From assembly GCF_034314165.1 (NCBI RefSeq), contig NZ_JAVIWK010000001.1, positions 4,479,001 through 4,543,000 on the forward strand: a stretch of 64,000 bases of DNA, read 5' to 3'. Below the pieces are notes generated by a model. The model was given only the letters and a program-made list of their open reading frames with translations. It did no database searches and was not told the origin of the DNA. Made by a program: the position numbers and the translations under genes. This document shows positions 29,574 through 38,276 of the stretch, one piece after another (position 1 is the first letter of the stretch; every line of letters starts with the position of its first letter). The stretch is from Pseudomonas sp. Bout1 (GTDB lineage: Bacteria; Pseudomonadota; Gammaproteobacteria; Pseudomonadales; Pseudomonadaceae).

Positions 29574-29900
29574 TCAGTCAGGTTTCCGCGCCGCTGGACA
29601 GCTCGGTTTCTTCACCTGCCAAAGGCTTTTTATCGCACTGACCATAGACCCCACCACGCTGCAAAACTGGCGCACCGCAGAAGCTTGCGTGGCAGGCAAC
29701 TGCCCGTGGGGCAACATGCCTTTGATGAAATCGTCAGCAGCGGGGACCTGAAACGTGTGCTGCCCGGTAAAGTTCTTCACGCGACGGGCTTCGGCACCCT
29801 CCACGCGGTTATTGCCCTTGGATACAGCGACGCTGCCCGGCGGCGCACCACAGGCAGGCTTGGGGCAGGCATTGGGGGGGCCAAACGAAATTGAGGCCAT
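29574..29900 (-). CDS. Small protein of unknown function in an hrp-box operon
   Basis: A 108-residue protein that I do not recognise. It starts MASISFGPPNACPKPACGAP, has a polar middle (NNRVEGAEARRVKNFTGQ) and a C-terminal amphipathic region (SAVRQFCSVVGSMVSAIKSL). There is no cleavable signal peptide; the Ser/Pro-rich, poorly hydrophobic N-terminus would suit a type III export signal. AAGG lies 7 bases before the ATG. It follows the intact HrpK-domain gene by 95 bp on the same strand and has no hrp box of its own, so it is probably co-transcribed from the box at 31025-31053. A secreted partner, pilus/needle component or chaperone are all possible. Confidence 0.5.
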   Translation of the reverse strand: MASISFGPPNACPKPACGAPPGSVAVSKGNNRVEGAEARRVKNFTGQHTFQVPAADDFIKGMLPHGQLPATQASAVRQFCSVVGSMVSAIKSLWQVKKPSCPAARKPD

Positions 29901-29951
29901 GTCTAAACCTTGGCGCAGGATATAGAAGCAGCAAATTCATCAACACGGTAA

Positions 29952-29980
29952 ATCACGCCACGATGCAGTCGCGGCGTGAT
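29952..29980 (-). terminator. Hairpin between the HrpK-like gene and the small gene
   Basis: ATCACGCC and GGCGTGAT form an 8-bp perfect stem around a 13-base loop, 16 bp after the HrpK-domain stop. The following ATTTACC gives only a weak T run, so it may be a partial terminator or an RNA-stability element within the operon. Confidence 0.4.
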
Positions 29981-29995
29981 CAGGTCCAAACGGGT

Positions 29996-30931
29996 TTAGC
30001 GAGACAACCAGCGCAGGGCGTGCTTGCTGATTTTGCCGTTGGCGTGTCCGCTGCTACCCTTGTCCATTGCTTCCAACAGGCTGGAGCGCTGGGTGACTTC
30101 CCGTGCCAACTGGATGAGTTGGTCCTGCTTTGGGTTCCCCGACAAAGGCGCCGCGGCCAAGCGTCGCAGATCGCTGATACTGAAGGACTTTCTCCAGAAA
30201 CCGCCCTTCAGGCCATTGAAGTCATTCAACATCTGTTCGGCGATCTGTTTGTCGCTCTGGTACTTCAACGGGTTGTCGGAGCTGAGTACGGCATCGAGGT
30301 CCTGCCGGGTGATTCGACCATCCAGGTTGCCGGTTCCACCGCTTCGATCAAAAGCTTGTATTACCTCGGGACGTCGCAGCAGTTCCCGGGCCAAAAGAAT
30401 GTTCTGGTCATTGGCCTCGTTACCGGTCAACCGCTTGCCGGCCATGTCTTCCAGGCTTTGTTTCGTGACATGGGACCTGCCTGGCGCCTTGAATGCGTTG
30501 AAGTTGTCCTTGAGCAACTCCCCCAGTTGATCGTTGCTGCGCCTCGAATAATGTGGGTCCGGGCGGCCGTAGCCGGGCGAGGGCTTGGCAGGAGTCGGGC
30601 GGCAATACCCGGGCGTTGGCCGGGCGGGATCGGGCCGGCCATTGAACAGCGCCTTGATGCGGTCAAACAGTGCCTGCAACTGCCCCATCAGGCCGCCCGG
30701 AAGGCTGTTGGCGTTTGACGCAGTAGATGAACCGCGCGGCTCCATGGGGCTGTGCATCGGCGAGTTTGCGAACATCGGGCCGGTTTTATTCTCCGGCGCG
30801 CCGAAACTGACGGAGACCGATTCTTGCCCGGAAGGTGAGCGTGCCAGCGTCAACGTGACGGTATCAGCCGGGGGCTGCGCGGGATTATTGGGGGAATTGG
30901 CAACGGATTGATTGAGCACGGGTACCGACAT
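29996..30931 (-). CDS. HrpK-domain type III secretion-related protein
   Basis: A 311-residue protein. Residues 1-120 are Ser/Pro/Asn-rich and low in complexity, including a short run of related PTPGYCRP, KPSPGYGRP and GRPDPHYSR units. The rest consists of helical modules related to P. syringae HrpK: NILLARELLRRPEVIQAFD, then GNLDGRITRQDLDAVLS, then LIQLAREVTQRSSLLEAMD, then NGKISKHAL. The D-x-x-G-x-I-s-x-x-x-L pieces resemble EF-hand or dockerin loops. HrpK is a Hrp-regulated, type III-secreted putative translocator in plant pathogens. I chose the second ATG, 6 bases after GGAG; the first ATG abuts it. An hrp box precedes it. Confidence 0.75.
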   Translation of the reverse strand: MSVPVLNQSVANSPNNPAQPPADTVTLTLARSPSGQESVSVSFGAPENKTGPMFANSPMHSPMEPRGSSTASNANSLPGGLMGQLQALFDRIKALFNGRPDPARPTPGYCRPTPAKPSPGYGRPDPHYSRRSNDQLGELLKDNFNAFKAPGRSHVTKQSLEDMAGKRLTGNEANDQNILLARELLRRPEVIQAFDRSGGTGNLDGRITRQDLDAVLSSDNPLKYQSDKQIAEQMLNDFNGLKGGFWRKSFSISDLRRLAAAPLSGNPKQDQLIQLAREVTQRSSLLEAMDKGSSGHANGKISKHALRWLSR

Positions 30932-31024
30932 CTGCATCTCCAGTTCGGCGTATTGACACGATTCACTCCCGGATCAAAGGCACCTCGGCGATGCAAGGTA
31001 TCCCCTGGAAAGTGGGCACCTCCT

Positions 31025-31053
31025 TGTGTGGCGAACGGGTCGAATTCAGTTCC
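31025..31053 (-). promoter_or_regulatory. hrp box 2
   Basis: Minus strand GGAACT-N16-CCACACA, 94 bp upstream of the HrpK-domain gene start. One base from the canonical GGAACC; the N16 spacing and CCACNNA half are standard. Confidence 0.8.
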
Positions 31054-31098
31054 TGCAGACGCAGAAATCGCTCGAAAAAGAGTAGGAAGAAAGGCTGA

Positions 31099-31140
31099 GG
31101 CGAGAAGGCTTGCCCTCCTCGCCACATCGGTGTGCCGATG
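31099..31140. repeat. Degenerate REP-like hairpin plus short stem downstream of fecA
   Basis: GGCGAGAAGGCTTGCCCTCCTCGCC is a degenerate family B REP hairpin, followed at once by CATCGG-TGTG-CCGATG. They lie 29-70 bp after the fecA stop on its downstream side and may end or protect that transcript. Confidence 0.55.
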
Positions 31141-31168
31141 CCTGGGATCAGCTCACATCAACCACCCA

Positions 31169-33574
31169 TCAAAATCCTACGCTGGCCTGCACGAAAAACG
31201 TGCGCGGCGCGCCCAGGTAAAGCCCCGCGTTGTTGTCGCTGGAGCGGGTGTAGTGCTCCTGGTTGAACACGTTTTTAACCCCTACGCCCAGCTTCAGGTT
31301 CGACAGTTGCGCGCCAAAGTCATATCCGCTGCGTACGTTGACCGAAACGTAGCCCGGGATATCACCGTATTGGCCATCGGCCGTGCCCTGGGTAACGTAA
31401 GTGGTGCCGGTGCCGGGCGCGCGCTGGCCGGACTGGGCGTAGACGTCCAGGTTGTGGGTCCAGTGGTTGATGTCGTAGCGCAGGCCTGCCGTCGCCACTT
31501 CACGGGAGTACAGCGGCAGGTCACGGCCCTTGAAGGCTACATCACCTTCCGAGGTGGCCTTGGTGTAGGTAAAGCCTGCGTTGGCGGTGAGACCGTCGAG
31601 GCGCGGGTCGAGGTTCGACAGGTCGTAATGGGCCGAGGTCTCGATCCCCTGGTGCTTGGTGGCGCCCAGGTTGGTCCAGCCCACATCGTTGCTGACGTAT
31701 TGCAGTTCGTCGGTAAAGTCGATGTAGAACAGAGTGACCTCGGCGCCCCACACGTTGTTGTTGTAACGGGTGCCTATTTCATAGGTCTTGGCTTTTTCCG
31801 GGGTCAGGCCGTTGGCGGTCTGGTCACCGTTGCCACCCTGGATCACCTGGGCATATTGCTGGCTGCCGAAAGACGTTTCGTAGTTGGCGAACAGTTTCCA
31901 GGCATCCGACACGTGGTACATCACGCTCAGGGCCGGCAATGGCTCGTTGCTGTTGACCTTGCGGTTTTTCTCCAGCACACGCTGGCCATTCAAGGCGACG
32001 ACCGGGCGATCATGCAGGTGCGTGTTGATCCGCTCAAAACGGATGCCCGGGGTAATCGTCCACTTGCCCACGTCGATCTTGTCATCGATGTAGAACGCAT
32101 TGGCCTCGGTGCCGCCGGTGCGGTCCTGGTAGACGTGGCCGTCGTTCTGGCCAACCGGCGTCGGCACGTTGTTGACCAGTGCCAGGCTGCTGGCCTGCTC
32201 ATGCATGCCCTCCTTGAGGTAGCGATAACCCACGCCCACTTCCTGGGTGGTGGGGCCCAGGTCGAATACCGTGGACACCCGTGGCTCGATGCCAAAGGTG
32301 TAGTAACTGCGCGGGTAGACACCCAGGGTCTTGAGGTCGCGGTTGGCGATGTGGCTGCCACGGAAGCTGTCGGTGTAGTACGTCAGCACTTCGGCCTGGG
32401 TGCGGTCGCTGATTTGGCGGATGTACTTGAAGGACACGTCCTTGCGGCGGCCCGTGAAGTCGTCCCAGTCACGCACCGACTGGTACGGGTTGGCGTTGAA
32501 CTGCTTCTGGGTCAGGCCGCCCGGCATGTCGGCGGTGGCGTCGTAGTAGTGGAAGTTGAGGGAGAAATCGTCTTGGTCGGTCGGTGCCCAGTGAGTCTTC
32601 AACAGCACATCGTCAATGTCATTGGAATTGTTGCGGTCGCGGTAGCCGTCACCCTTGGTGCCCGAATACAACAGCGCTGCGCCAATGCCGTTGTCAGCGG
32701 TGCCACCAATAAAGGCGTTTTCGATGTGCTTCCAGCCGCCGTGGGCCGCAGTTTCCAGGGTGGTGCCGACTTCACCGGAGAATTTCTCGGGAATGGCGCG
32801 GGTCACAAAGTTGATTACACCGCCGACGTTTTGTGGCCCATAACGCACCGAACCGGCGCCGCGCACCACGTCAATGCTGTCCAGGTTGCCCGCGGAAATC
32901 GGCGCCATCGACAACTGTGGCTGGCCGTAAGGGGCAAACGCCGCCGGCACGCCATCGATCAGCACGGTGGAGCGCGGCGACAGGCGCGAGGTCAGGCCAC
33001 GCACGCCGACGTTGAGCGACACATCACTGCCGCCCGTACCGTTGGCTTCCTGTACCTGCACACCCGGAACCCGGCGCAGCACGTCACCGACGTTCATCGC
33101 GCCCTGCTCCACCATGGCTTCGCGGCGCACTACAGTGCGCGCACCCGGGTGGTTTTGCACCACTTCGGCGTTCGCGTCACTCAGCCAGTCACCCACTACC
33201 TTAATGTCGGTAGCACCTAGTTCCAGCGGGGAACCTGCTTCGCCGGTGCCTTTGGTCAGTGGGTGCAAGGTCACGGAGCCCGCATCAATCTGGTAATCCA
33301 GGCCGCTGCCTTGCAGCAATTGGCGCAGGGCCTGTTCGGGCGACAGGTTGCCGTCCACGGCCGGGGCTTGTTTGCCGGCCACCATGTCGGGGCTGAAGAA
33401 CACTTGCAGGGACGTTTGCTGGCCCAACTGGCTCAGGGCCGAACCCAAAGACTGGGCCTTGATATGAATGCCATCGTCGGCAAACGCCGAAGGCATCGCG
33501 GCGCTTACCGCCAATGCCAGCGCAAGAGGTGCCCAGCGGGATGATTTATTGTTTTTCACGGCGAGTTTTTTCAC
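31169..33574 (-). CDS. fecA: TonB-dependent ferric citrate receptor
   Basis: An outer-membrane receptor of about 801 residues. After a signal peptide ending SAFA comes an STN signalling domain (about 30-110, IHIKAQSLGSALSQLGQQTS), the mark of receptors that signal through an anti-sigma factor. The plug domain has VGVRGLTSRLSPRSTVLIDG and APYGQPQLSMAPIS, very like E. coli FecA, and the barrel ends in the aromatic FFVQASVGF. A GTG at 33574 is preferred, as AGGA lies upstream and the signal peptide follows; an ATG 22 codons upstream and a second GTG 5 codons later are alternatives. It is preceded by fecR and fecI. Confidence 0.9.
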   Translation of the reverse strand: MKKLAVKNNKSSRWAPLALALAVSAAMPSAFADDGIHIKAQSLGSALSQLGQQTSLQVFFSPDMVAGKQAPAVDGNLSPEQALRQLLQGSGLDYQIDAGSVTLHPLTKGTGEAGSPLELGATDIKVVGDWLSDANAEVVQNHPGARTVVRREAMVEQGAMNVGDVLRRVPGVQVQEANGTGGSDVSLNVGVRGLTSRLSPRSTVLIDGVPAAFAPYGQPQLSMAPISAGNLDSIDVVRGAGSVRYGPQNVGGVINFVTRAIPEKFSGEVGTTLETAAHGGWKHIENAFIGGTADNGIGAALLYSGTKGDGYRDRNNSNDIDDVLLKTHWAPTDQDDFSLNFHYYDATADMPGGLTQKQFNANPYQSVRDWDDFTGRRKDVSFKYIRQISDRTQAEVLTYYTDSFRGSHIANRDLKTLGVYPRSYYTFGIEPRVSTVFDLGPTTQEVGVGYRYLKEGMHEQASSLALVNNVPTPVGQNDGHVYQDRTGGTEANAFYIDDKIDVGKWTITPGIRFERINTHLHDRPVVALNGQRVLEKNRKVNSNEPLPALSVMYHVSDAWKLFANYETSFGSQQYAQVIQGGNGDQTANGLTPEKAKTYEIGTRYNNNVWGAEVTLFYIDFTDELQYVSNDVGWTNLGATKHQGIETSAHYDLSNLDPRLDGLTANAGFTYTKATSEGDVAFKGRDLPLYSREVATAGLRYDINHWTHNLDVYAQSGQRAPGTGTTYVTQGTADGQYGDIPGYVSVNVRSGYDFGAQLSNLKLGVGVKNVFNQEHYTRSSDNNAGLYLGAPRTFFVQASVGF

Positions 33575-33670
33575 GTCGAACGGAGTCCTGTGATCGCAAG
33601 AGAGTGCGGCTGTTAATGCAAACCAGTTGCAGTTGCACAAGAAGACGAAGAACTCGGAAAAAACCTGAAT

Positions 33671-34681
33671 CTATCGTGAAATTATTTCCTGGCTACCGTC
33701 AGGCAGGGTGCGCAAGGCCACCGGAAGGATGTGCGGCAAGGCCTTGAGCAAGGCGTCGGTGTCGGTGGACTTGAACACGCTGGTCAATCGCAGGTTGCTC
33801 ACCGCCGGTGCACTGACCCGCAACGGTTGCTCGCGGTACCGCGAGACTTCCCGGGCCACTTCGCCGAGGGTGGCGTTGTTGAACACCAGTTTGCCAGTGC
33901 GCCAGGCGGTCAACTCTGCGGGGTTGACGGCGTAGGCCGTTGCCACCTGGCCCCGGGCATCCACATGAGTGCCGAGGCCGGCCGTGAGCATTACGATTTC
34001 ATCCGGTGAGCGCCCTTGCACCTTGACCGTACCGGCCTCGACCACCACGCGGGTCTGGTCTTCATCGCGGCGCACATCAAAGCGCGTACCGGTAACCGTC
34101 ACCTGCCCTGCCCCGGCCGCCACCACAAAGGGACGGCTGGCGTCGTGCTCGACGCTGAACATCGCCTCGCCCTGCTTGAGTTCGATGCCGCGCCGGCCTT
34201 TTTCGTAGTGCACCGCCACCACGCTGCGGCTGTTCAAATCCATCAGCGACCCGTCGGGCAATGCCACCTGCCGGCGCTCCCCCAGCGCCGTGCGGAACTC
34301 GGCGCTGTACGCCGCCGGATGGTCCAGGCCACTGAACAAACCCAGGCCCAAGGCCACCGCCAGCACACTCGCCGCCACCGCATACCGCAGCACGGGCCGG
34401 CGCTTTGCCCGTGGCGCGGGGGAATCACACAACGCCTGCAAGCGCGCCTTGGGCAACAGGTCGGTGGCGCTCCACACCCCTTGCAGCACATCAAATTCGT
34501 ATTGGTGTTCGGCATGCTCGGCACGCCAGGCGTCAAAACGCTCGCGTTCTTCGGCGCTCAACGGGCTGTCCTGCACACGCACAAACCACTGCGCCGCCTC
34601 ATCGCGGGCCGTGGCACTGCCGCAGGCACACTCACGGGTATCCATCATGGAAGATCCTGTTTCAAACCGGGCATTGGTCAT
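33671..34681 (-). CDS. fecR: FecR-family anti-sigma/signal transducer
   Basis: A 336-residue inner-membrane protein. The cytoplasmic N-terminus (AAQWFVRVQDSPLSAEERER) binds the sigma factor. One membrane helix lies at about 101-120 (YAVAASVLAVALGLGLFSGL), and the periplasmic FecR domain holds GERRQVALPDGSLMDLNSRS and VTGTRFDVR, with a C-terminal STN-contacting region. It relays occupancy of FecA to FecI. The start overlaps the fecI stop by 4 bp. Confidence 0.92.
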   Translation of the reverse strand: MTNARFETGSSMMDTRECACGSATARDEAAQWFVRVQDSPLSAEERERFDAWRAEHAEHQYEFDVLQGVWSATDLLPKARLQALCDSPAPRAKRRPVLRYAVAASVLAVALGLGLFSGLDHPAAYSAEFRTALGERRQVALPDGSLMDLNSRSVVAVHYEKGRRGIELKQGEAMFSVEHDASRPFVVAAGAGQVTVTGTRFDVRRDEDQTRVVVEAGTVKVQGRSPDEIVMLTAGLGTHVDARGQVATAYAVNPAELTAWRTGKLVFNNATLGEVAREVSRYREQPLRVSAPAVSNLRLTSVFKSTDTDALLKALPHILPVALRTLPDGSQEIISR

Positions 34682-35178
34682 GGGGCCATCGCGTCCAGGC
34701 GGTCACGTAGATGCCGCAGGGTGCGGATCATATACTTTTCCACCATGTTTTTAGACAGGCCCAGGCGCTCGGCGATTTCCTGTTGGGTCAGGCCTTCGAT
34801 TTTCTGCCAGATAAAAATCTTGCGGCAATTGAGCGGCAGCTCGGCCAAGGCCCGCTCGATGGAGTCCGCCAGCTGGATCGCGTGCATGAAATGCTCCGGG
34901 TCGCCACTGTGCGGCGAACTCTGATCAAACGCTTCCAGGGCCATCGCCTCCCGACGGTCTTCGCGGCGATAAGCGTCAACCGCGATATTGCGCGCCGTTT
35001 GATGCAGGTAGGCGCGAGGTTGCGCAACGGTGGTGGACGTGGACTCAAGCACCCGCACAAAGGTGTCGTGGGCCAGGTCCTCGGCCTGCTGGCGGTTTCT
35101 CAGGCGGCGCGTCCAGGTTCCGATCAACTCTTCGTAGTGCTCGAAAAAGCCTGTTCTGCGGGGCGGCTGAGGAGTCAT
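34678..35178 (-). CDS. fecI: ECF sigma factor, FecI-like
   Basis: A 166-residue iron-starvation sigma factor: region 2 includes NRQQAEDLAHDTFVRVLEST and YLHQTARNIAVDAYRR, and region 4 has LPLNCRKIFIWQKIEGLTQQ followed by EIAERLGLSKNMVEKYM. With FecR and FecA it forms the classic surface-signalling cascade for iron citrate. A Fur-box-like sequence lies about 28-48 bp upstream. Confidence 0.93.
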   Translation of the reverse strand: MTPQPPRRTGFFEHYEELIGTWTRRLRNRQQAEDLAHDTFVRVLESTSTTVAQPRAYLHQTARNIAVDAYRREDRREAMALEAFDQSSPHSGDPEHFMHAIQLADSIERALAELPLNCRKIFIWQKIEGLTQQEIAERLGLSKNMVEKYMIRTLRHLRDRLDAMAP

Positions 35179-35205
35179 CGGGGGAGCACTGGGGAGGCGG
35201 GGCGT

Positions 35206-35226
35206 GAATAGTAATGCTTCCTATTA
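35206..35226 (-). promoter_or_regulatory. Probable Fur box upstream of fecI
   Basis: GAATAGTAATGCTTCCTATTA is a loose AT-rich dyad resembling the GATAATGATAATCATTATC Fur consensus, close to the fecI start as expected for an iron-starvation sigma gene. Match is partial. Confidence 0.5.
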
Positions 35227-35303
35227 AGCAGGGCAATTGCTTCCCGTCGCCCGAGGCCAGGTGTGACCGGCTCCGCGCCTGCGGCAGGTGTGGAGTCAAG
35301 CGT

Positions 35304-36074
35304 TCAGATCCCGCTGAACCAGTTGTAGCCTTGGTCTTCCCAGTAGCCCCCGGGGTTGTCATTGCCAATGAAAACCTCGACCACATGCTTGGGGTTCTTG
35401 AAGCCCAGCTTGGTGGGCACGCGCACGCGCAGCGGATACCCATACTCCGCAGGCAGTGCAACTTCACCGTAGTCCAGCGCCAACAGGGTTTGCGGGTGGA
35501 GTGCGGTGGGCATGTCCAGGCTGGAGTAATAACGGTCGGCACACTTGAAGCCCACATACTTGGCGGTAGTGTCTGCGCCGATGTGTTCCAGAAAGGTCCT
35601 GAGCGGCACGCCGCCCCACTGCCCGATAGCGCTCCAGCCTTCCACGCAGACCAAGCGCGTGATGTCGGTTCGTTGCGGTAGCGTGCGCAACCCTTGCAGG
35701 GTCCAGGGTGCTTTGTCTCGAACCAGGCCAGACACGGCCAGCGAATAACTCGACAGATCGACTTCGGGTATGTCGTCCTCGCCGTAGAACGCGTTGAAGG
35801 GAAATGGCGTGGTCATTTGCGCCTTGCTGAAGGTCGGTGCCAGTGTCTGCCCACTGAACAGCCAGGCCTGGACCCGGTCGTTCCAGCGCGACATGGCCCA
35901 TAACACTTTGTCTACCTGGTCGCCGTCCTGCAAATTGCAGCCGGTGAGCATTGCCATGGCGCCGACGGTCAGGCCGCCGCGCAAAAAGTGCCGACGCTGG
36001 ATACTTTCCAGCTGAAGCTGCTGGGCGGGCTCGAGCCTGATGCGCTGAATCGTGGTTTTTTTGGGTTCATTCAT
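35304..36074 (-). CDS. Tat-exported molybdopterin-dependent oxidoreductase
   Basis: A 256-residue protein of the sulfite-oxidase/MsrP fold. The N-terminus has a twin-arginine motif QRRHFLRGG and then a hydrophobic stretch ending in LTGC, which may also be a lipobox. The molybdenum-ligand cysteine is in TRLVCVEGWSAIGQWGG, followed by GFKCADRYYSSLDM and the C-terminal GYPLRVRVP region. It acts in the periplasm, receiving or giving electrons through the cytochrome b encoded just upstream, which overlaps it by 8 bp. The ATG at 36074 follows GGGGAG. Substrate unknown; methionine sulfoxide or sulfite-like oxyanions are candidates by family. Confidence 0.82.
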   Translation of the reverse strand: MNEPKKTTIQRIRLEPAQQLQLESIQRRHFLRGGLTVGAMAMLTGCNLQDGDQVDKVLWAMSRWNDRVQAWLFSGQTLAPTFSKAQMTTPFPFNAFYGEDDIPEVDLSSYSLAVSGLVRDKAPWTLQGLRTLPQRTDITRLVCVEGWSAIGQWGGVPLRTFLEHIGADTTAKYVGFKCADRYYSSLDMPTALHPQTLLALDYGEVALPAEYGYPLRVRVPTKLGFKNPKHVVEVFIGNDNPGGYWEDQGYNWFSGI

Positions 36075-36690
36075 GATCGAAGCTCCCCTTTTCAATTGGC
36101 CGTACGCCACCTGTGATCATGGGCAACAGGGTTTTCGGCACCAGCAGCACCAATACCAGGTGCACCACGACAAACGCGCCAATGGCCGCCATCGCTGCAA
36201 AATGTACGTAACGCGCGCTGTCATAGCCGCCAAGCAGCGCGACCAATTTCTGCAACTGGATCGGCTTCCAGATCGCTACGCCCGAAACCACCACCAACGC
36301 CCCGGCCGCCAGCACCACCCCATACATCAGGCGCTGTACCGCGTTGTAGACGCCCTTCTCATGGGCCAGGCGAAAATGCAGTGCATCGTTCAGGTCACGC
36401 TTGACCGCCTGGACGGTAACCGGCAGGAAATCACGCTGGAAATGGCGGCTGAACAGCCCGTAGAGCACGTAAACAAGGCCGTTGATCACCAACAGCCACA
36501 TAAACGCAAAATGCCAGGCCAGCGAGCCGCCCAACCAGCCACCCACCGTCACCTGCACTGGAAACCTGAACGCAAACAGCGGGGACGCGTTATAGATCGC
36601 CCAACCGCTCATGAACATACACACCATGCACATGGCGTTCAGCCAATGGGTGAGGCGCACAGGCCAGGGATGGATTCGCTTTCGTTTCAT
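36067..36690 (-). CDS. Cytochrome b561-type membrane subunit
   Basis: A 207-residue protein with four membrane helices and haem-ligand histidines in VRLTHWLNAM, LAWHFAFMW, ARYVHFAAM and VVHLVLVLL. This is the bis-haem cytochrome b561 or thiosulfate-reductase-b type that links the quinone pool with a periplasmic partner, here the molybdoenzyme translated from an overlapping start. It differs from MsrQ, which has six helices. Confidence 0.85.
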   Translation of the reverse strand: MKRKRIHPWPVRLTHWLNAMCMVCMFMSGWAIYNASPLFAFRFPVQVTVGGWLGGSLAWHFAFMWLLVINGLVYVLYGLFSRHFQRDFLPVTVQAVKRDLNDALHFRLAHEKGVYNAVQRLMYGVVLAAGALVVVSGVAIWKPIQLQKLVALLGGYDSARYVHFAAMAAIGAFVVVHLVLVLLVPKTLLPMITGGVRPIEKGSFDHE

Positions 36691-36767
36691 GCTGCTCTCT
36701 CCTGCAACGGCGAGGCGGCGCCTGCGGGAACGAGGCCCGGGGGCCTCGCTGCCACAGTACCGACGTT

Positions 36768-37376
36768 TTACATAGGTGGCTGGAAGCCGTCCTTACCAAC
36801 CGCAACCCCGCGTGCGCTGCCATCTTGTGCAGGGAACACCACAATTTTCGCGCCTTTTACCAACTCATCGGCCTTGCCAGGCTCGACGTAAGCAATGGGC
36901 ACATCAGTGGGCACGACCAGCTGTTTCTCACCGCCTTTGTAATTGACGGTCAGTGTGCGGCCGCTGGCATTGGACAACTTGCCTACAGTGCCATTGGTCA
37001 TGGTGCCCGTCGTGCCATCGGCATTTTGCCAACCGTAGTGGCCCTCACCGCTGCCCTTGAGGCTGGATTCGAACACGGTGACTTCCAGCGCCTTGAGCGT
37101 GCCGTCCGCTTGCGGCGTGGCGGCCGAACCCACAAAGCTATCGGCCTTGATTGAATCGATATCCGCCTTGGACACCCGGACAATGCCGGTCTTGTCGGTC
37201 AGGCCGATGGTTTGGTGGGCACCGGTGCGGGAGGTAAAGGTCAGGGTGTTGTTGTCGACACTTTCGACCACGCCGCGCAACGGCTTGATCACCGGCATAT
37301 CCGCCGCGGCGGCAATCGCGGCAGCGCCCACCATGAATAAACCAAACGTGGTGGACAGAGCACTCTTGAGCTTCAT
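36768..37376 (-). CDS. Periplasmic beta-rich protein (DUF5666-like)
   Basis: A 202-residue exported protein: signal peptide ending AIAAAADMP, then repeated beta segments such as LRGVVESVDNNTLTFTSRTG and SGRTLTVNYKGGEKQLVVP that resemble small OB-like DUF5666 modules. No catalytic motif is seen and no membrane helix follows the signal. It is the first gene of the unit leading to the cytochrome b and molybdoenzyme genes, 77 bp before them, and is divergent from the two-component system whose operator-like sites precede it. It may be an accessory or stress-binding protein. Similar proteins have been labelled metal-transport components, which the sequence does not support. Confidence 0.65.
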   Translation of the reverse strand: MKLKSALSTTFGLFMVGAAAIAAAADMPVIKPLRGVVESVDNNTLTFTSRTGAHQTIGLTDKTGIVRVSKADIDSIKADSFVGSAATPQADGTLKALEVTVFESSLKGSGEGHYGWQNADGTTGTMTNGTVGKLSNASGRTLTVNYKGGEKQLVVPTDVPIAYVEPGKADELVKGAKIVVFPAQDGSARGVAVGKDGFQPPM

Positions 37377-37446
37377 GTTGGGGATTCCTCACTGGTTTAA
37401 GTGGGTTCATCTTCCAACCCCAACCGGGCCATCACGATGACCTGCA

Positions 37447-37464
37447 GATGACATTTTTGTCATC
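37447..37464. promoter_or_regulatory. CusR/HprR-type operator 1
   Basis: GATGACATTTTTGTCATC is a perfect 7-bp dyad with a TTTT centre, matching the TGACA-N4-TGTCA class bound by copper and oxidative-stress OmpR-type regulators. It lies about 70 bp before the periplasmic protein gene and 117 bp before the regulator gene. Confidence 0.75.
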
Positions 37465-37483
37465 GACGGCCCCGGCATCACGA

Positions 37484-37498
37484 ATGACAAAAATGTAA
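37484..37498. promoter_or_regulatory. CusR/HprR-type operator 2
   Basis: ATGACAAAAATGTAA is the same element in opposite orientation with one arm degenerate (TTACA for TGACA). Centre-to-centre distance from operator 1 is about 35 bp, in the shared divergent promoter region. Confidence 0.65.
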
Positions 37499-37580
37499 CC
37501 CGCGACAATCCCATAGCTGGTTAAACTTTGTTTCATATTAGGCTTGTAGCCATCTGGCAGAGAGAGCCGAGTACACCTGA

Positions 37581-38276
37581 ATGCATATTTTGTTGATTGA
37601 AGACGACGCGAGTACCGGCGAGTACCTGAAAAAGGGCCTTGGCGAGTCCGGCTATAAAGTCGACTGGACTCAGCACGGCGCCGACGGCCTGCACATGGCA
37701 CTGGAAACAGCCTACGACCTGATCGTGCTGGACGTGATGCTGCCCGGCATCGACGGTTTTCAGATCATCGAACTGTTGCGTGCCCGGCAAGACGTCCCGG
37801 TGTTGTTCCTGACGGCCCGCGACCAACTGCACGACCGCATTCGCGGACTGGAACTGGGGGCCGACGACTATCTGGTAAAACCCTTCTCTTTCACCGAACT
37901 GCTGTTGCGCATTCGCACTATCCTGCGCCGTGGAGTGGTCCGGGAAATCGATCACTTTCACCTTGCCGACCTGGAGCTGGACCTGGTCCGCCGTCGTGTC
38001 ACCCGCCAGCAGCAAGTCATCGTATTGACCAACAAGGAGTTCGCCCTGCTGCACCTGTTCCTGCGCCGGGAAAGCGATGTGTTGTCCCGGGCACAGATTG
38101 CTTCGGAGGTCTGGGACATGAATTTCGACAGCGACACCAACGTGGTGGATGTCGCTGTCAAGCGCCTGCGCAGCAAGGTCGACCTGCCCTACCCGGTCAA
38201 ACTGATCCATACGGTGCGCGGCATCGGCTACGTCTGCGAGGTACGGTCATGTGGCCCCGACGCCAGCCATCCCTGA
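37581..38276 (+). CDS. OmpR-family response regulator, CusR/HprR-like
   Basis: A 231-residue regulator with receiver Asp51 ([10 protein letters not shown]), the conserved Lys in YLVKPF, and a winged-helix domain with [20 protein letters not shown] followed by [19 protein letters not shown], the signature of the heavy-metal regulator branch (CusR, CopR, HprR/YedW). It likely binds the paired operators just upstream, controlling itself and the divergent molybdoenzyme unit. It overlaps the kinase gene by 28 bp. Confidence 0.88.
   Translation: MHILLIEDDASTGEYLKKGLGESGYKVDWTQHGADGLHMALETAYDLIVLDVMLPGIDGFQIIELLRARQDVPVLFLTARDQLHDRIRGLELGADDYLVKPFSFTELLLRIRTILRRGVVREIDHFHLADLELDLVRRRVTRQQQVIVLTNKEFALLHLFLRRESDVLSRAQIASEVWDMNFDSDTNVVDVAVKRLRSKVDLPYPVKLIHTVRGIGYVCEVRSCGPDASHP

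Noticed and set aside
30908..33220. 770-codon open frame on the + strand
   Set aside because: It is fully antisense to fecA, whose domains are clear. High GC at third positions keeps the opposite frame open; its translation has no recognisable domain.
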